Below are positions 36,345 to 46,171 of a stretch of 64,000 nucleotides of DNA, one piece after another. This DNA is from Firmicutes bacterium AM31-12AC (lineage in GTDB: Bacteria; Bacillota; Clostridia; Lachnospirales; Lachnospiraceae), in assembly GCA_003480425.1 (NCBI GenBank), contig QUJA01000001.1:124001-188000 (forward strand), in the 5' to 3' direction. The translations under genes and the position numbers were made by a program. Under the pieces are notes generated by a model, which was not told the DNA's origin, ran no database searches, and saw nothing but the letters and a program-made list of their open reading frames with translations. Position 1 is the first letter of the stretch. Every line of letters begins with the position of its first letter.

Positions 36345-38984
36345 CTATGCAAGTTGCTCAGAAAGTACCTCTTCTGCCTTTTTCAATGCATCTGCAATAC
36401 CTGCCGGATTCTTTCCACCAGCCTGAGCCATGTTTGGACGACCACCGCCGCCACCGCCTACACATCCTGCAATTGCTTTGACAAGATTACCGGCATGTGC
36501 TCCTTTTTTCATAGCTCCATCTGTTGCCATAACCATCAAGCTTACTTTGCCATCATTACCTGATGCCAATACGACTACTCCGTCATCAAGTTTTTCTTTC
36601 ATCTGGTCTCCAAGATCACGAAGACCATTCATGTCTACACCGTCAAGTTCTGCTGCAAGCAATTTAACACCTGAAATTTCCTTCACCTGATTCATAATAT
36701 CTCCGGCTGCATCCTGTGCCATCTTACTCTTCAAGCTCTCCAGCTCACTATGAAGAGTTTTATTTTCTGCCTGAAGATGAGCAATCTTCTCTGAAACTGT
36801 ATCTGGTGTTGTTTTCAAAAGTTTTGCTGCATCACGAAGTTTATTTTCCAAATCGCTATAATATTTCAATAAGCCCTCTGATGTAAGTGCCTCAATACGA
36901 CGTACTCCAGCTGCAACACCTGACTCAGATACAATCTTGAGAGCCATGATTTCAGATGTATTAGATACATGAGTACCTCCACAGAACTCAATTGAAAAAT
37001 CACCCATATTTACAACACGTACGACATCTCCATATTTTTCACCAAACAATGCCTGTGCGCCTGTCTTTTTAGCCTCTTCAATCGGCATATTCTTAATCAC
37101 AACTGGAAGTGCTTTCTGAATTGCATCATTTACAATCTTCTCAACCTTCTCAAGTTCTTCTGCTGTCATTGCAGAAAAATGAGTAAAGTCAAAACGTAAT
37201 CTGTCTTCATTTACACTTGAACCTGCCTGCTCAACATGATTGCCAAGTACTATACGAAGTGCTTTCTGAAGCAAATGAGTAGCGCTATGGTTACGAGCAG
37301 AAAGTGCTCGTTTTTCTGCGTTTACTTCAAGAGTAGCCTTGTCTGCTACTTTAATCATACCTTTTGTCACAATACCTACATGACCAATCTTACCACCGAG
37401 AAGCTTAATCGTATCTTCTACTTTAAATTCACCATCTGCTGTACGAATCACACCAGTATCTGCTTCTTGTCCACCACTTGTTGCATAAAATGGTGTTTCC
37501 TCTACAAATACAGTTCCTCTTTCTCCATCTGAAAGAGCATCAACCACTGCTGTCTCAGAAGTCAGTACTGTTACGTTTGATTCATATGTCAGATTATCAT
37601 AACCAACAAACTTGCTTGTTACGCTTGGATCGATAGACTCATATACAGTTACGTCAGCTCCCATATAGTTTGTCACTTCACGGGCATCACGGGCAGTCTT
37701 TCTCTGGATTTCCATTGCTGCATGGAATCCGTCTTCATCTACATCCAAATCTTTTTCTTCCAGAATTTCTTTTGTCAGATCTAATGGGAATCCATATGTG
37801 TCATAAAGACGGAATGCATCTTCACCGGACAATGTTTTCTCACCTTTTTCTTCCATGTTTGCAATCATATCAGAAAGGATTCCAAGACCCTGGTCGATTG
37901 TTTTATTAAACTGCTCTTCCTCTTTTGCTATAACCTTTAAAATAAATTCTTTCTTTTCTTCCAATTCAGGATATCCGTCTTTCGAACCGGCAATTACAGT
38001 CTCTGCAAGTTCTGGCAGGAAATTTCCCTCGATTCCTAATAATCTTCCATGACGGCATGCACGACGAAGCAGACGACGAAGTACATATCCACGGCCTTCA
38101 TTTGAAGGCATAATACCATCAGAAATCATAAATGTTACAGAACGCACGTGATCTGTGATAACACGGAGTGAAACATCCGTATTATAATCTTTTCCATATT
38201 CTTTGTTTGCAAGCTTAGATACATGATCTCGAAGTGCCTTAATTGTATCAACATCAAAAATTGAATCAACGTCCTGTACAACACTTGCAAGACGCTCTAA
38301 TCCCATACCTGTATCAATATTCTTCTGCTCTAATTCAGAATAATTTCCATTGCCATCGTTATCAAACTGTGTAAATACATTGTTCCAGATTTCCATGTAA
38401 CGGTCGCATTCACAACCTACTGTACATCCTGGTTTACCACATCCGTATTTTTCTCCACGATCATAATAAATCTCTGAGCATGGACCACAAGGACCTGAAC
38501 CATGCTCCCAGAAGTTATCTTCTTTACCAAATCTGAAAATTCTCTCTGCCGGGATTCCCATCTTTTTATTCCAGATTTCAAAAGCCTCGTCATCATTCTC
38601 ATAAATAGATGGATATAATCTTTCCGGATCCAGTCCGACTACTTCTGTCAAGAACTCCCATGACCATTCGATTGCTTCTTTTTTGAAATAATCTCCAAAC
38701 GAAAAGTTTCCAAGCATCTCAAAAAATGTACCGTGACGTGCTGTCTTACCTACATTCTCAATATCGCCTGTACGAATACACTTCTGACATGTTGTCACAC
38801 GTGTTCTAGGTGGAATCTCCTGTCCTGTAAAATATGGTTTTAATGGTGCCATTCCTGAATTGATCAGTAACAAACTTTTATCGTTATGAGGCACCAGCGA
38901 AAAGCTCTTCATCGCAAGATGTCCTTTGCTCTCAAAGAACTCTAAAAACATTTTTCTTAATTGGTTTACTCCATATGGCTGCAT
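36345..38984 (-). CDS. alaS: Alanyl-tRNA synthetase
   Basis: Charges tRNA-Ala and edits mischarged Ser/Gly. 879 residues, full length. The class II catalytic core starts FLEFFESKGH near 13-22 with motif 2 region TRVTTCQKCIRTGDIENVG; the editing domain has HSATHLLQKALR and CGGTHVSNTSEI zinc-type motifs; the C-terminal C-Ala domain carries a Gly-rich stretch (GCVGGGGGGRPNMAQAGG) that binds the tRNA elbow. The upstream 131 bases are too short for a T-box leader and none is visible, so expression is probably not T-box regulated. Confidence 0.98.
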   Translation of the reverse strand: MQPYGVNQLRKMFLEFFESKGHLAMKSFSLVPHNDKSLLLINSGMAPLKPYFTGQEIPPRTRVTTCQKCIRTGDIENVGKTARHGTFFEMLGNFSFGDYFKKEAIEWSWEFLTEVVGLDPERLYPSIYENDDEAFEIWNKKMGIPAERIFRFGKEDNFWEHGSGPCGPCSEIYYDRGEKYGCGKPGCTVGCECDRYMEIWNNVFTQFDNDGNGNYSELEQKNIDTGMGLERLASVVQDVDSIFDVDTIKALRDHVSKLANKEYGKDYNTDVSLRVITDHVRSVTFMISDGIMPSNEGRGYVLRRLLRRACRHGRLLGIEGNFLPELAETVIAGSKDGYPELEEKKEFILKVIAKEEEQFNKTIDQGLGILSDMIANMEEKGEKTLSGEDAFRLYDTYGFPLDLTKEILEEKDLDVDEDGFHAAMEIQRKTARDAREVTNYMGADVTVYESIDPSVTSKFVGYDNLTYESNVTVLTSETAVVDALSDGERGTVFVEETPFYATSGGQEADTGVIRTADGEFKVEDTIKLLGGKIGHVGIVTKGMIKVADKATLEVNAEKRALSARNHSATHLLQKALRIVLGNHVEQAGSSVNEDRLRFDFTHFSAMTAEELEKVEKIVNDAIQKALPVVIKNMPIEEAKKTGAQALFGEKYGDVVRVVNMGDFSIEFCGGTHVSNTSEIMALKIVSESGVAAGVRRIEALTSEGLLKYYSDLENKLRDAAKLLKTTPDTVSEKIAHLQAENKTLHSELESLKSKMAQDAAGDIMNQVKEISGVKLLAAELDGVDMNGLRDLGDQMKEKLDDGVVVLASGNDGKVSLMVMATDGAMKKGAHAGNLVKAIAGCVGGGGGGRPNMAQAGGKNPAGIADALKKAEEVLSEQLA

Positions 38985-39050
38985 TGCCTTCTCCTCCTGT
39001 AAATTAAAAACATACTATTTCATATAATAACATAGCATTTTTCAAATGTA

Positions 39051-39095
39051 AAGCAGACATAGAACTGCTTTTTTCGTGTCATTCTATGCCTGCTT
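39051..39095 (-). terminator. Probable terminator after the hydrogenase gene
   Basis: On the minus strand a 14-base stem with one G-U pair (39082-39095 and 39051-39064) is followed by a weak TTTACATTTG tract. It lies 20 bases past the hydrogenase stop codon. Confidence 0.6.
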
Positions 39096-39115
39096 TTTAT
39101 TTCTAAACTATCAGA

Positions 39116-40624
39116 CTATTTTAATTCAATATTCTCTAATTCCTTTGGTGGAATTGATTTTGTTGAGTTCTTCACATAAGTTGCAACATCTTTCTTAGCC
39201 TGTGGAATTGGAATGTTAGTTCCTGCTCCTGCAACGCATCCTCCCGGGCAGCCCATTCCTTCAATCAGGCAGCCATTCATCTTGCCGGCTTTTGCAAGAA
39301 GCAGTGTTTTTCTACATTCTGCAAGACCCTCTGCATGTTCGATGTTTACGTCTACACCTGGATAATACTCTTTAATACATTCTTCAATTGCTGCTGCAAC
39401 GCCGCCTGCACATGCATATCCACGTCCTGCACCGGTTGCATCATGGAAAGAAGATTCTGCTTCATATTTTGTCAGATCAATTCCTTTTGCATCAAACATA
39501 GCCTGCAATTCTTCAAATGTCACAACAAAATCTACATCACTTCTTACTGTCCTTCTGGAAGCCTCCAGTTTCTTTGCTGCGCATGGTCCGATAAACACAA
39601 CCTTTGCATTTGGATGCTCCTGCTTAATTGTTCTTGCCGTTGCAACCATAGGCGTCAGCTCCTGTGAAATCTGATCGATCAAATCTGGAAACTGTTTTTT
39701 TGCAAGCATTGCCCAGGATGGACAACATGATGTAAGAAGAAACGGGAGTTCTCCTGATACAACTTTATTTACATAGTGATGTGCCTCTGCCACTGCCCCG
39801 ATATCTGCTCCAAGTGCGACTTCATACGCTTCTGAAAATCCCATTTCCTGCAATGCAGCTTTAATATTTCTTGCAGTAATATTTTCTCCAAACTGACCTA
39901 CAAATGCCGGTGCGATTTCTGCAACAATTTCTTCACCTTCACTTAAAGCACGTGCAAGCTGGAATATCTGCGATTTATCAGAAATTGCTCCAAATGGACA
40001 ACTTACCATGCACATACCGCATGATACACACTTGTCAGGATCAATATAAGCTCTTCCCATTTTATCCGATACAATTGCTCCAACTCCACATGCATTTTTA
40101 CATGGACGTTCTTTTTTTGCAATTGCGTCATATGGACAGGCAGACTTGCATTTTCCACACTTAATGCACTTTGTCTGGTCTATATATGATTTTCCATCCA
40201 CCATGGAAATTGCACCCTTTGGACAGACTTCCTGACATGGATGTGCAAGACAGCCTTTACACATATTGGATACTTCATATCCTCTTTCCTCGCACGCTTC
40301 GCACGCTGAAGGAATTACCTGCATCAATGGTGGCTCATAATATTTTTCCGAAATATTACTTGCTTCTACTCCCTGTGTAAGATGCACAGGTTTATTCTCT
40401 GGACGAAGAGATAACCCCATTGCCAAACGCAATCTTTCACGCACAACAGCTCTTGCTCGATAACGACTATCTCGGTAATCCTGATCCTCGGTAACAATTT
40501 CATATGGAATTGCTTCCATATCATCAATTAATGTCTCTGCATCTGCTTTGAAACCTAATTTTGCAACTTCTGTAAATACTCTTCTTCTGATCATTCTTAC
40601 TGTAGTCTGTAATCCTCTCATCAT
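39116..40624 (-). CDS. [FeFe] hydrogenase with ferredoxin domains
   Basis: Reversible H2-producing enzyme of 502 residues. An N-terminal region is followed by a CxxC-type cluster region (Cys 122-134) and ferredoxin motifs CIKCGKCKSACP (153-164) and CVSCGMCMVSCP (199-210). The H-cluster domain has all three signatures: TSCCPSW (298-304), FIGPCAAKKLE (344-354) and EGMGCPGGCVAG near 452-463. The TSCCPSW and GPCAAKK versions suggest a group B type rather than the well-studied group A; this is an inference. It follows metH by 18 bases, so it may be expressed with the one-carbon genes. Likely partner is ferredoxin. Confidence 0.92.
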   Translation of the reverse strand: MMRGLQTTVRMIRRRVFTEVAKLGFKADAETLIDDMEAIPYEIVTEDQDYRDSRYRARAVVRERLRLAMGLSLRPENKPVHLTQGVEASNISEKYYEPPLMQVIPSACEACEERGYEVSNMCKGCLAHPCQEVCPKGAISMVDGKSYIDQTKCIKCGKCKSACPYDAIAKKERPCKNACGVGAIVSDKMGRAYIDPDKCVSCGMCMVSCPFGAISDKSQIFQLARALSEGEEIVAEIAPAFVGQFGENITARNIKAALQEMGFSEAYEVALGADIGAVAEAHHYVNKVVSGELPFLLTSCCPSWAMLAKKQFPDLIDQISQELTPMVATARTIKQEHPNAKVVFIGPCAAKKLEASRRTVRSDVDFVVTFEELQAMFDAKGIDLTKYEAESSFHDATGAGRGYACAGGVAAAIEECIKEYYPGVDVNIEHAEGLAECRKTLLLAKAGKMNGCLIEGMGCPGGCVAGAGTNIPIPQAKKDVATYVKNSTKSIPPKELENIELK

Positions 40625-40642
40625 AATTGTATATTCCTCCTT

Positions 40643-43021
40643 TTATTTATTCTGTAATAATTTTTGTGCATAATACACCGACTGCATTGCATCTTTTCCA
40701 TAAAAATCTGCACCGATCATATCCGCATAATCTTGATTTAAAACCGCACCGCCAACCATCACTTTGCAATCTGGAGCTTCTTTTCGTAATAACTTAATTG
40801 TCTCCTCCATACTCACTACAGTTGTTGTCATTAATGCACTAAGACCTACCAGCTTTACATCTTGCTCCTGAACAGCTTCAAGAATTGTTTCTGGCGGAAC
40901 ATCTTTACCAAGATCAATAACATCAAAACTATAGTTTTCCAATAAAACTTTTACAATATTCTTACCAATGTCATGTATATCCCCTTTTACGGTTGCCAGA
41001 ACAACTTTTTCTTTTTTCTCTTCAGCATCTTCTTTGCCGCTCATCTGCTCTTTCAGCACTGCAAACGCTGTTTTAGCTGCCTCTGCACTCATCAATAATT
41101 GTGGCAAAAAAACAGTTCCTTTCTCAAAGCCTTTTCCAACGTGATCCAGTGCCGGAATCAGTTGTGTATTGATGATATCCAATGGCTGTTCTGTTTTTAC
41201 CTGTTCAAGTGTGATCTGTCGTGCTTCATCTTTCACACCTTTTTCAATTGCCATCTGTAATGTCATTGAACCTGTCTGTGTTGTTGATACGGTTGTAGTC
41301 TGACCTGAATATTTTCCGATATATCGTTCACAATTTATATCGTAATTCATCAATGCATGATATGCATCAAATGACTTCATCATTTCTTCCGATGCCGGAT
41401 TTACAATTCCACAACTTAGCCCATTATACATCGCCATTGTATAAAAATGCGAATTCACAATCGGGCGCATTGGCAACCCGAATGAAATATTTGAAACCCC
41501 AAGAATTGTATGAACTCCGAGCTCATGTCTTACGCGATGCAATGCATCTAATGTGATAATTGCCCCTTGCGGCTCTGAACTAATTGTCATTGCCAACACA
41601 TCAATTACGATGTCTTTTTTATCAATCCCATACTTAGCTGCTTCCGCTATTATTTTTTTTGCAATCTCTACTCGACCATCTGCTGTCGCAGGTATTCCAT
41701 TTTCATCCAATGTCAGTCCGACAACTACACCACCATATTTTTGAATCAAAGGAAATACTGCATCCATCGATTCTTTTTTTCCACTGACGGAATTGACCAT
41801 AGGCTTTCCATTATAAATACGAAGTGCTGCTTCCATGGCATTGATATCTACTGTATCGATCTGGAGTGGAAGACTTGTCACTCCTTGCAAGCTCGTTATT
41901 GCTTCTATCATCATCTGTTTTTCATCGATATCCGGAAGCCCTACATTCACATCTAAAATATGTGCCCCTTTTTCTTCCTGCATGATACCTTCCTTTAAAA
42001 TGTAATCCAGGTCATGATCTTTTAAAGCTTGTTTGAATTTTTTCTTTCCTGTTGGATTGATACGCTCCCCGATAATTTTAGAACCATTTCCAAATATAAC
42101 AGATTTACCATATGAGGACACGATTGTTTCCGTCTTCTTTGTGACTGGTTTCATCTGTTTATCTTTACACATCGTAATCATAGCACGGATGTGATCTGGT
42201 GTCGTTCCACAACAACCTCCAATAATAGCGGCACCCATATCCACTATTTTTTCCATTGTCTGTGCGAACTCTTCCGGCTCAACATCATAATAAGTTTCAT
42301 TTCCACGCTGTTTTGGAAGTCCTGCATTTGGTTTCACAACAATTGGTAAAGAAGAATATTTTTGCAATTCTTCCAGCATTGGAAACATTTGTTTCGGTCC
42401 CAATCCACAGTTAATTCCAAGAGCATCAACTCGAAGTCCTTCCAACATACTGACAAAAACCGGAATATCTGCACCTGTCAATAATTTCTTGCGTTCATCA
42501 AAAATTGCTGTCACAAAAACGGGCAATTTTGTATTTTCTTTTGCTGCAAGAACTGCTGCCTTAATCTCATAGGTATCACTCATTGTTTCAATATGTATGA
42601 GATCTACACCGGCCTGTTCTCCATAAATCATCACTTCTTTAAATGCGTTATAAGCATCTTCAAAATCAAGGTCTCCCATCGGTTTTAAAAGTTTTCCTGT
42701 CGGACCTACATCCAATGCCGTGTAAACTTTTTTTCCTGCTCGTTCCTGTGCTGTTTTTACGTTTTGAACAGCCGCCTCTACAATTTTTTTCAGCGGATAG
42801 GTGTCGTCCTTAAACTTCAGTGCATTAGCTCCAAACGTATTCGTAAGCACAATGTCACTTCCTGCCTCTATATATGCCTGATGTATTCCTATAATATCCT
42901 CCGGATGATTTAGATTCCATGTCTCTGGAAGTTCTCCCGGTTTTAATCCCTTTTCCTGAAGAAGAGTTCCCATTCCCCCATCAAAAAATAAAAGTTTCTT
43001 TCCTAATTGCTCCAATATCAT
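40643..43021 (-). CDS. metH: Cobalamin-dependent methionine synthase (lacking activation domain)
   Basis: Transfers the methyl of 5-methyl-THF to homocysteine through cobalamin. 792 residues in three blocks: a homocysteine/Zn domain (about 1-290, with GINCGLG and IGGCCGTTPDHI carrying the Zn cysteines), a pterin-binding domain (about 310-560, KIIGERINPTGKKKF), and a B12-binding domain (about 600-792, with GDIHDIGKNIV, where His is the cobalt ligand). The C-terminal AdoMet-binding reactivation domain of E. coli MetH is missing and is encoded separately just upstream. Its ATG overlaps that gene's stop by 4 bases. Confidence 0.96.
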   Translation of the reverse strand: MILEQLGKKLLFFDGGMGTLLQEKGLKPGELPETWNLNHPEDIIGIHQAYIEAGSDIVLTNTFGANALKFKDDTYPLKKIVEAAVQNVKTAQERAGKKVYTALDVGPTGKLLKPMGDLDFEDAYNAFKEVMIYGEQAGVDLIHIETMSDTYEIKAAVLAAKENTKLPVFVTAIFDERKKLLTGADIPVFVSMLEGLRVDALGINCGLGPKQMFPMLEELQKYSSLPIVVKPNAGLPKQRGNETYYDVEPEEFAQTMEKIVDMGAAIIGGCCGTTPDHIRAMITMCKDKQMKPVTKKTETIVSSYGKSVIFGNGSKIIGERINPTGKKKFKQALKDHDLDYILKEGIMQEEKGAHILDVNVGLPDIDEKQMMIEAITSLQGVTSLPLQIDTVDINAMEAALRIYNGKPMVNSVSGKKESMDAVFPLIQKYGGVVVGLTLDENGIPATADGRVEIAKKIIAEAAKYGIDKKDIVIDVLAMTISSEPQGAIITLDALHRVRHELGVHTILGVSNISFGLPMRPIVNSHFYTMAMYNGLSCGIVNPASEEMMKSFDAYHALMNYDINCERYIGKYSGQTTTVSTTQTGSMTLQMAIEKGVKDEARQITLEQVKTEQPLDIINTQLIPALDHVGKGFEKGTVFLPQLLMSAEAAKTAFAVLKEQMSGKEDAEEKKEKVVLATVKGDIHDIGKNIVKVLLENYSFDVIDLGKDVPPETILEAVQEQDVKLVGLSALMTTTVVSMEETIKLLRKEAPDCKVMVGGAVLNQDYADMIGADFYGKDAMQSVYYAQKLLQNK

Positions 43022-43668
43022 ATTATGTCCCTTCTATATATGCAGTCCTTCTTTGAACACGCTTCGCATCCTTGTCTGTGACAATTTTCTTCTGAAGTGC
43101 TAAGTCCGATCACCGCCGTTACTGATTTGGTTGGTGTCATCATCAAACTGTCTGTTATGGTTAATCCAATTGTCTTCGCACTGTCTATCATCCTCGTAAT
43201 ATAGTACTGATGTTCAATCGAAAAATCTCCATATCCCGGACTAAATCGTGGTCTTAAATAATATCCTTCTTTTCGCATCTGCACTTCAATTTTTTCCTGA
43301 CATTCATCACAATACTCTTCCAGCAATGCTGCGGCGCAAGCTTGAAGAACAACTGCTTTTGCCATATCTGTAAGTGATGTTCTACGTATCAACTGGTCTA
43401 CTCCGATTCCTAAAGTAGCACCAAACACTACTATTTTATCACAGCCTTTTAAATTTTTTGCAAGACTCTTGCTTTGTACTTCTAAATTTCCAAATGATAT
43501 CCGATTATCTCCCAGATGTTCTAAACAAAAGATGCGATAGATGGATTTTCTGCCTGCAATTGACTGCAATATTTCAAAACTCTCTGCAATCATTGTTCGC
43601 GTTTGATCATCTACCGCATTTCTCCCATATCCAAGATAACGGACAGCTTCCTTTGTCAGTTGGTCCAT
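43018..43668 (-). CDS. Methionine synthase activation-domain protein
   Basis: 216-residue stand-alone version of the MetH AdoMet-binding reactivation domain, which re-methylates oxidised cobalamin. The key motif is YLRPRFSPGYGDFSIEHQ near 141-158, equivalent to the RxSPGYP loop of MetH; VVFGATLGIGVDQL near 79-92 is also characteristic. A C-terminal Cys-rich tail (CHRQGCEACSKKDC, near 196-209) could bind metal. Its stop overlaps metH's start, so the pair reconstitutes one split enzyme. metF lies 12 bases upstream. Confidence 0.9.
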   Translation of the reverse strand: MDQLTKEAVRYLGYGRNAVDDQTRTMIAESFEILQSIAGRKSIYRIFCLEHLGDNRISFGNLEVQSKSLAKNLKGCDKIVVFGATLGIGVDQLIRRTSLTDMAKAVVLQACAAALLEEYCDECQEKIEVQMRKEGYYLRPRFSPGYGDFSIEHQYYITRMIDSAKTIGLTITDSLMMTPTKSVTAVIGLSTSEENCHRQGCEACSKKDCIYRRDII

Positions 43669-43680
43669 TATCCTATACTC

Positions 43681-44550
43681 CTAACATTTTATTACTTCTG
43701 AAAGATTCTCCATGATTTTAGCCGCCACTTCCGGTTTATTCATAGAATAGACATGGATATTTTTCACTCCATTAGCAAGCAAATCGATAATCTGATCTGT
43801 AGCATATGCGATTCCTGCTTGTTTCATTGCATCCGGATAATCGCCAAACCGATCCAGCAATGCCAGAAATCTTCTTGGAAATACGGTTCCTGACAATTCC
43901 TGACTACGTTTCATCTGAGCCGCTGTAGTAATCGGCATGATTCCCGGAAGAACTGGGACGGTAATACCCGCTTCACGAATCCGATACAAAAAGTTATAAT
44001 GAATATCATTATCAAAAAACATCTGTGTTGTCAGGAAATCAACTCCACTATCTACTTTTTGTTTTAAATATTTGATATCATCTTCTTTGTGTTCGTTTTC
44101 CACATGTCCCTCCGGGTAACATGCGGCACCTATACAGAAATCTCCATGTTTCTTTATCTCTTCAACCAATTCATATGCATAATGAAAACGGTCTTCACTT
44201 GGAAAGGTCATTCCCGGTACGATATCTCCTCGAAGGGCAAGAATATTTTCAATTTCCAACTGTTTCAGATTTTCAATTACTTGTCGCACTTCTTCTTTTG
44301 TAGATGACGCACACGTAAGATGTGCCAGGCTTTCTACTCCAAGCTCATGTTTTATGTGTGATGCAATCTTTGCTGTATTCTTACTTGTTCCTCCGCCGGC
44401 ACCATATGTAACGCTAATATATGACGGGTTTAACTGGGCAATTTTATCTGTTGCATCTTTCACTTTTTCAAATCCTGCATCTGTTTTTGGTGGAAACACC
44501 TCGAACGAAATATGAATTCTATCTTCGTTCAATTTATCAATTATCTTCAT
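43681..44550 (-). CDS. metF: 5,10-methylenetetrahydrofolate reductase
   Basis: FAD enzyme that makes 5-methyl-THF for methionine synthase. 289 residues, TIM barrel: ISFEVFPPKTDAGFEKV near 14-30, SVTYGAGGGTSKNT near 46-59, LALRGDIVPG near 104-113, GAACYPEGHVENEH near 138-151, TTQMFFDNDIHY near 173-184. Listed first in the metF, activation protein, metH, hydrogenase group. It stands 44 bases after the glgA stop codon, with no room for a SAM riboswitch, and none is visible. Confidence 0.96.
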   Translation of the reverse strand: MKIIDKLNEDRIHISFEVFPPKTDAGFEKVKDATDKIAQLNPSYISVTYGAGGGTSKNTAKIASHIKHELGVESLAHLTCASSTKEEVRQVIENLKQLEIENILALRGDIVPGMTFPSEDRFHYAYELVEEIKKHGDFCIGAACYPEGHVENEHKEDDIKYLKQKVDSGVDFLTTQMFFDNDIHYNFLYRIREAGITVPVLPGIMPITTAAQMKRSQELSGTVFPRRFLALLDRFGDYPDAMKQAGIAYATDQIIDLLANGVKNIHVYSMNKPEVAAKIMENLSEVIKC

Positions 44551-44594
44551 GTCCTTCTCCTAAATCTGTCGTATTTATATTACTTGCTTTGCTT

Positions 44595-46043
44595 CTATTC
44601 CCCAATCAGGCTTGCATACAAATTCTGATACTGGATTGCAGAATTTCCCCAAGAAAAATCTTCTTCCATAGCACGCTCAACCATCTTATTCCAGTCGCGC
44701 TTTCTATCATAGTAAATATGTTCTGCATATCGAACAGTATTCAACATTTCATGTGCATTATAATTTGCGAAACTAAATCCTGTTCCTGTTTTCTCATATT
44801 CATTGTAAGGCTGTACTGTATCTTTTAATCCACCTGTCTCTCGAACAATTGGAAGAGTTCCGTATCTAAGACTCATCAACTGACTCAATCCACATGGTTC
44901 AAACAGAGACGGCATTAAAAATGCGTCACATGATGCATAAATCTTATGTGAAAGATCTTCTGAATAAAAGATGTTTGCAGAAACCTTTCCTGAATATTTC
45001 CATGCAAAATGACGGAACATATTCTCATATTTTGCTTCACCAGTTCCAAGTACTACGATCTGTACTGCATCCTGACATAATTCATCCATCATATAATCTA
45101 CCAGATCGAAGCCCTTCTGATCTGTCAGTCTGGAAACCATACCAATCATCATAGCCTTTGGATCTCTGTCAAGACCAAGTTCCTCCTGCAAAGCAGCTTT
45201 ATTCATTGGTTTTAATTTTCGGAAATCTCCCACATTAAAATTCTTTACAATTCTTGAATCCTTCTCAGGATTATAGTCATCATAATCTAATCCATTCACA
45301 ATGCCACAAAGATCATTAGAACGTGCATTCATTAATCCATCTAACGCTTCTCCATAGAATGGAGTTTTAATTTCTTCCGCATAAGTCTGGCTTACAGTTG
45401 TAACCTTGTCTGCATATACGATACCACCTTTAAGCAGGTTTGCATCTTTATATGCTTCCATCTTATCCGGAACAAAATAATAATCTGGAAGTCCTGTGAT
45501 TGCCTGTACTGTTTCTCTATCCCATACACCCTGGAACTTCAGATTATGTATTGTCATAATAGACTTAATTCCTCGATAGTATTCTCCAAGATAACGGAAA
45601 TTATCCAAATATACAGGAATCAATCCTGTCTGCCAGTCATGACAATGAATCAGATCCGGGCGGAATCCGATAACCGGGAGAATACTTAATACAGCTTTTG
45701 AGAAAAATGCAAATTTTTCAATATTCCACTTTGGATCCCCATCATAAGGTGCAAAACCATTGAAATAATATTCATTATCGATAAAGTAAAAGCGAATCCC
45801 CTCATATTCACAAGTCATGATTCCGACATAACGATCCTCACCTGCAAGTTCCATATAAAAATGATCTACATATTCCATCATATCTTTCCATTTTTGAAAC
45901 ATACAATTATATTTTGGAAGAACAACTCGGACATCATATTTATCTTTATCAAAATATTTTGGAAGCGAACCAACTACATCCGCCAGACCTCCTGTTTTAA
46001 TAAATGGAACGCATTCTGAAGATGCAAATAAAATATTTTTCAT
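44595..46043 (-). CDS. glgA: Glycogen synthase (ADP-glucose type)
   Basis: GT5 glucosyltransferase that extends alpha-1,4-glucan from ADP-glucose. 482 residues. The N-terminal lysine motif KTGGLADVVGSLP near 16-28 binds ADP-glucose; HDWQTGLIPVYL near 128-139 and the C-terminal SLFEPCGLSQLMSLRYG near 373-389, with ETGGLKDTV, are standard. No other glycogen genes are close, so glgC, glgB and glgP must be elsewhere if present. metF follows after 44 bases. Confidence 0.96.
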   Translation of the reverse strand: MKNILFASSECVPFIKTGGLADVVGSLPKYFDKDKYDVRVVLPKYNCMFQKWKDMMEYVDHFYMELAGEDRYVGIMTCEYEGIRFYFIDNEYYFNGFAPYDGDPKWNIEKFAFFSKAVLSILPVIGFRPDLIHCHDWQTGLIPVYLDNFRYLGEYYRGIKSIMTIHNLKFQGVWDRETVQAITGLPDYYFVPDKMEAYKDANLLKGGIVYADKVTTVSQTYAEEIKTPFYGEALDGLMNARSNDLCGIVNGLDYDDYNPEKDSRIVKNFNVGDFRKLKPMNKAALQEELGLDRDPKAMMIGMVSRLTDQKGFDLVDYMMDELCQDAVQIVVLGTGEAKYENMFRHFAWKYSGKVSANIFYSEDLSHKIYASCDAFLMPSLFEPCGLSQLMSLRYGTLPIVRETGGLKDTVQPYNEYEKTGTGFSFANYNAHEMLNTVRYAEHIYYDRKRDWNKMVERAMEEDFSWGNSAIQYQNLYASLIGE

Positions 46044-46101
46044 AATAACCCTCCCGTTTTTCGCTTTTTTCAGCCTTGCTTTTTTGAATAATCATAAAAT
46101 T

Positions 46102-46130
46102 ATTATAACGCATTTCATTTTTAATTAAAA
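46102..46130 (-). promoter_or_regulatory. Possible promoter for glgA
   Basis: On the minus strand a perfect TATAAT (46102-46107) is 17 bases downstream of TTTTAA (46125-46130), a poor -35. It lies about 60 bases before the glgA ATG. Confidence 0.45.
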
Positions 46131-46171
46131 GCCTTATTTCGCATATATACAGCGAATCACAGTAGTTTTTA

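Noticed and set aside
38985..39115. Possible T-box leader for alaS
   Set aside because: The gap is only 131 bases, most of it the hydrogenase terminator, and no T-box motif is present.
44551..44594. Possible SAM riboswitch ahead of metF
   Set aside because: Only 44 bases separate glgA from metF, far too short, and no aptamer motifs are visible.
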